The position numbers were made by a program, and so were the translations under genes. A DNA stretch of 7,403 nucleotides from JBBQNY01 sp038330365 (lineage in GTDB: Bacteria > Pseudomonadota > Gammaproteobacteria > Xanthomonadales > Ahniellaceae), in assembly GCA_038330365.1 (NCBI GenBank), contig JBBQNY010000147.1, forward strand, positions 1 to 7,403. Direction: 5' to 3'. This document shows positions 6,494 to 7,403 of the stretch, piece by piece. The stretch's first letter is position 1. Each line of letters opens with the position of its first letter. The notes under the pieces are model-generated. The model ran no database searches. It saw nothing but the letters and a program-made list of their open reading frames with translations, and was not told the origin of the DNA.

Positions 6494-7149
6494 GTCGCCC
6501 GAAAGGCGAGGCAATCGAAGCGGGATCTTCAGCTCAGCGTGTCATCCTGCTGCACGGGCTCTGGATGGGACCCGCGGCGCTGCAACCCCTGGCGCGGCAG
6601 CTTCGACTGGACGGCTTTCTCGCCGATACGTTCGGCTACCCGTCGCTACGCGGTGGACCTGAAGCGGCTGTCGCGAAATTGCGTGCGCATATCGAGTCGA
6701 CGGCCGCGGATGGACCGGTACATGTGATCGGGCACAGCCTTGGTGGATTGGTGGCGCTGGAATGCGCTCGCGCGCTGGCGCCGGAATCGCTCGGTCGCAT
6801 AGTCTGTCTTGGCTCGCCCCTGCGCGGTTCAGACTCGGCCCGGTCGATGTCGCGTCACTGGGGTACAGGCTGGCTGCTCGGCGACAGCGCGGAACTGCTG
6901 CAACGCGGGGTCGGTGCGTGGGATGGCCAATGCGAAGTGGGCGTGATCGCCGGCCGCATGCCGGTGGGGCTCGGAGCGCTGTTCGGATCACTCACGCTGC
7001 CGCACGACGGCACCGTCTGCGTCGCCGAGACCGAGCTTGCCGGCGTCACCGATCATCGGGTGATTCCGGCGAGCCACACCGGCCTGCTGTTCTCGCGCGC
7101 CGCCAGCGATGCCTGCATCGCGTTCCTCCGCCACGGCCGCTTCCCCTAG
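6490..7149 (+). CDS. Alpha/beta hydrolase (lipase/esterase-like), TTG start, 219 aa
   Basis: The protein has a full alpha/beta-hydrolase set: HG near the oxyanion hole in VILLHGLWMGP (18-28), nucleophile elbow GHSLGG (81-86, Ser83), probable acid Asp173 in LPHDGTV and catalytic His196 in PASHTGLLFS. SPLRGSDSA (109-117) recalls triacylglycerol-lipase/PGAP1-like members. No signal peptide or helix is seen, so it is probably cytoplasmic. The substrate cannot be told from sequence. The TTG at 6490 overlaps the aspS stop as TTGA and gives about 17 residues before the first strand, a sensible length; GAAG at 6478-6481 is a weak ribosome binding site. The in-frame ATG at 6403 would add 29 Arg-rich residues encoded inside aspS and is less likely. 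The ATG at 6565 lies within the HGLWMG motif, too late. The overlap implies translational coupling to aspS, which need not mean shared function. Confidence 0.88.
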   Translation: MSRPKGEAIEAGSSAQRVILLHGLWMGPAALQPLARQLRLDGFLADTFGYPSLRGGPEAAVAKLRAHIESTAADGPVHVIGHSLGGLVALECARALAPESLGRIVCLGSPLRGSDSARSMSRHWGTGWLLGDSAELLQRGVGAWDGQCEVGVIAGRMPVGLGALFGSLTLPHDGTVCVAETELAGVTDHRVIPASHTGLLFSRAASDACIAFLRHGRFP

Positions 7150-7173
7150 GTCCCTGCAGTATTTCAATCGTCC

Positions 7174-7254
7174 TTCTTCCCACCCGCGGGGGAGAAAAGC
7201 TGCCCCTCATCCGGCGCTGCGCGCCACCTTCTCCCCGTTGGAACGGGGAGAAGG
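7174..7254 (+). repeat. Hairpin-rich intergenic repeat element
   Basis: Three inverted repeats follow one another: TTCTTCCC (7174-7181) with GGGGAGAA (7189-7196), one G-T pair; GGCGC (7213-7217) with GCGCC (7221-7225); and CCTTCTCCCCGTT (7227-7239) with AACGGGGAGAAGG (7242-7254), a perfect 13-bp stem around GG. The text between them (CCCCTCATCCGGCGCTGCGC) and the CTTCTCCCC/GGGGAGAAG arms are, from memory, the hallmark of a short repeat scattered between genes in Xanthomonadales and other proteobacteria. Only one copy is in the window, so dispersal is not shown here. Confidence 0.62.
7227..7254. terminator. Strong stem-loop after the hydrolase gene, possible terminator
   Basis: The 13-bp perfect stem is 77 nt downstream of the hydrolase stop. 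It is the strongest hairpin in the window and could halt or protect the aspS-hydrolase transcript. The bases after it on the + strand are GGACTTGGAC, with no T run, so it is not a canonical intrinsic terminator. It may be only part of the repeat element. Confidence 0.35.
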
Positions 7255-7263
7255 GACTTGGAC

Positions 7264-7403
7264 TGAACCTGCCCCTCGAAAACGGACGCCATGTCGCGAT
7301 ACTTTCATCGCAACCTGGAGGTTCCCCATGCAAAGCATTCCCCGTCGTCAGTTCACTCTCGATTTCAAGTCTCAAGCCATAGAGCTGGCGGAGTCGGTCG
7401 GCT
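7264..7403 (+). mobile_element. Left end of an IS3-family insertion sequence, truncated by window edge
   Basis: A transposase gene of IS3 OrfA type starts at 7328. Sixty-four bases before it, TGAACCTGCCCC (7264-7275), followed by GAAAACGGACGCC (7278-7290), has the form of an IS3-family terminal inverted repeat: it begins with TG, has a C-run near position 10 and a GGAC near position 22. The usual spacing from left end to orfA in this family is about 40-100 bases. The exact end is inferred; the right end and target duplication lie outside the window. It begins nine bases after the intergenic repeat's last stem base. Confidence 0.72.
7328..7403 (+). CDS. IS3-family transposase OrfA, N-terminal 25 residues, truncated by window edge
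   Basis: The visible protein begins MQSIPRRQFTLDFKSQAIEL and continues AESVG. The pattern of basic residues, then F-[ST]-x-[ED]-FK-x-x-A-[IV]-x-L, is the first helix of the HTH_Tnp_1 (Transposase_8) domain of IS3/IS911 OrfA proteins, which binds the IS ends. GGAGG at 7317-7321, six bases before the ATG, is an ideal ribosome binding site and fixes the start. OrfB, with the DDE catalytic domain, would normally follow by -1 frameshifting beyond the window. Whether the element is intact cannot be seen. Confidence 0.85.
   Translation, partial: MQSIPRRQFTLDFKSQAIELAESVG

Noticed and set aside
5516..6514. Long minus-strand open frames opposite aspS (332 and 292 codons)
   Set aside because: They lie wholly opposite a certain gene, have biased Arg/Ser/Ala composition, no recognisable motif, and reflect high GC at third codon positions.
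1..7403. tRNA, rRNA, CRISPR array, toxin-antitoxin or phage genes
   Set aside because: I saw no cloverleaf text, rRNA words, regularly spaced repeats or phage/defence motifs on either strand.

Overview
The window is a GC-rich chromosomal segment, all genes on the + strand. It most likely comes from a gammaproteobacterium of the order Xanthomonadales (Lysobacterales). The main evidence is the aspartyl-tRNA synthetase: phrases such as DVARNLGGVCF, LGYED, PLPFHAHENPGEE and GGGSIRIHR match, from memory, the Xanthomonas-type enzyme more closely than the E. coli or Pseudomonas forms. The rest fits this: a YheS-type ABC-F protein, an FmdB zinc ribbon ahead of aspS, a hairpin-rich intergenic repeat of a kind common in this group, and the start of an IS3-family element.

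Layout. (1) 2-769: C-terminal third of a large-subunit (HPII/KatE-type) catalase, cut by the window edge. (2) 816-1790: a small unrecognised soluble protein (64 aa) and, 15 nt later, an unrecognised three-helix membrane protein with a cytosolic-looking acidic domain. (3) 1791-2025: a 235-nt leader with inverted repeats, ending in a four-codon ORF (MRAP) whose stop overlaps the start of the next gene. (4) 2026-4005: YheS-type ABC-F ATPase. (5) 4132-4545: FmdB-family zinc ribbon with a long Ser/Lys/Asp-rich tail. (6) 4546-4723: a leader with two strong hairpins. (7) 4724-6493: aspS. (8) 6490-7149: alpha/beta hydrolase, probably starting at a TTG that overlaps the aspS stop. (9) 7150-7263: a hairpin-rich intergenic repeat. 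(10) 7264 to the end: left end of an IS3-family insertion sequence with the first 25 codons of its OrfA.

How the genes relate. Two central genes act in translation: yheS is ribosome-associated and aspS charges tRNA-Asp. The hydrolase appears translationally coupled to aspS. The catalase is an oxidative-stress enzyme and is probably not functionally linked to the rest. The pair at 816-1790 looks co-transcribed but has no function I can assign.

I see no new defence or biosynthetic system. The parts most worth checking are non-coding: the mini-ORF and inverted repeats before yheS, the tandem hairpins before aspS, and the IS end lying 9 nt from an intergenic repeat. No gene-free stretch exceeds 300 nt. 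The long minus-strand open frames are GC-driven shadows.
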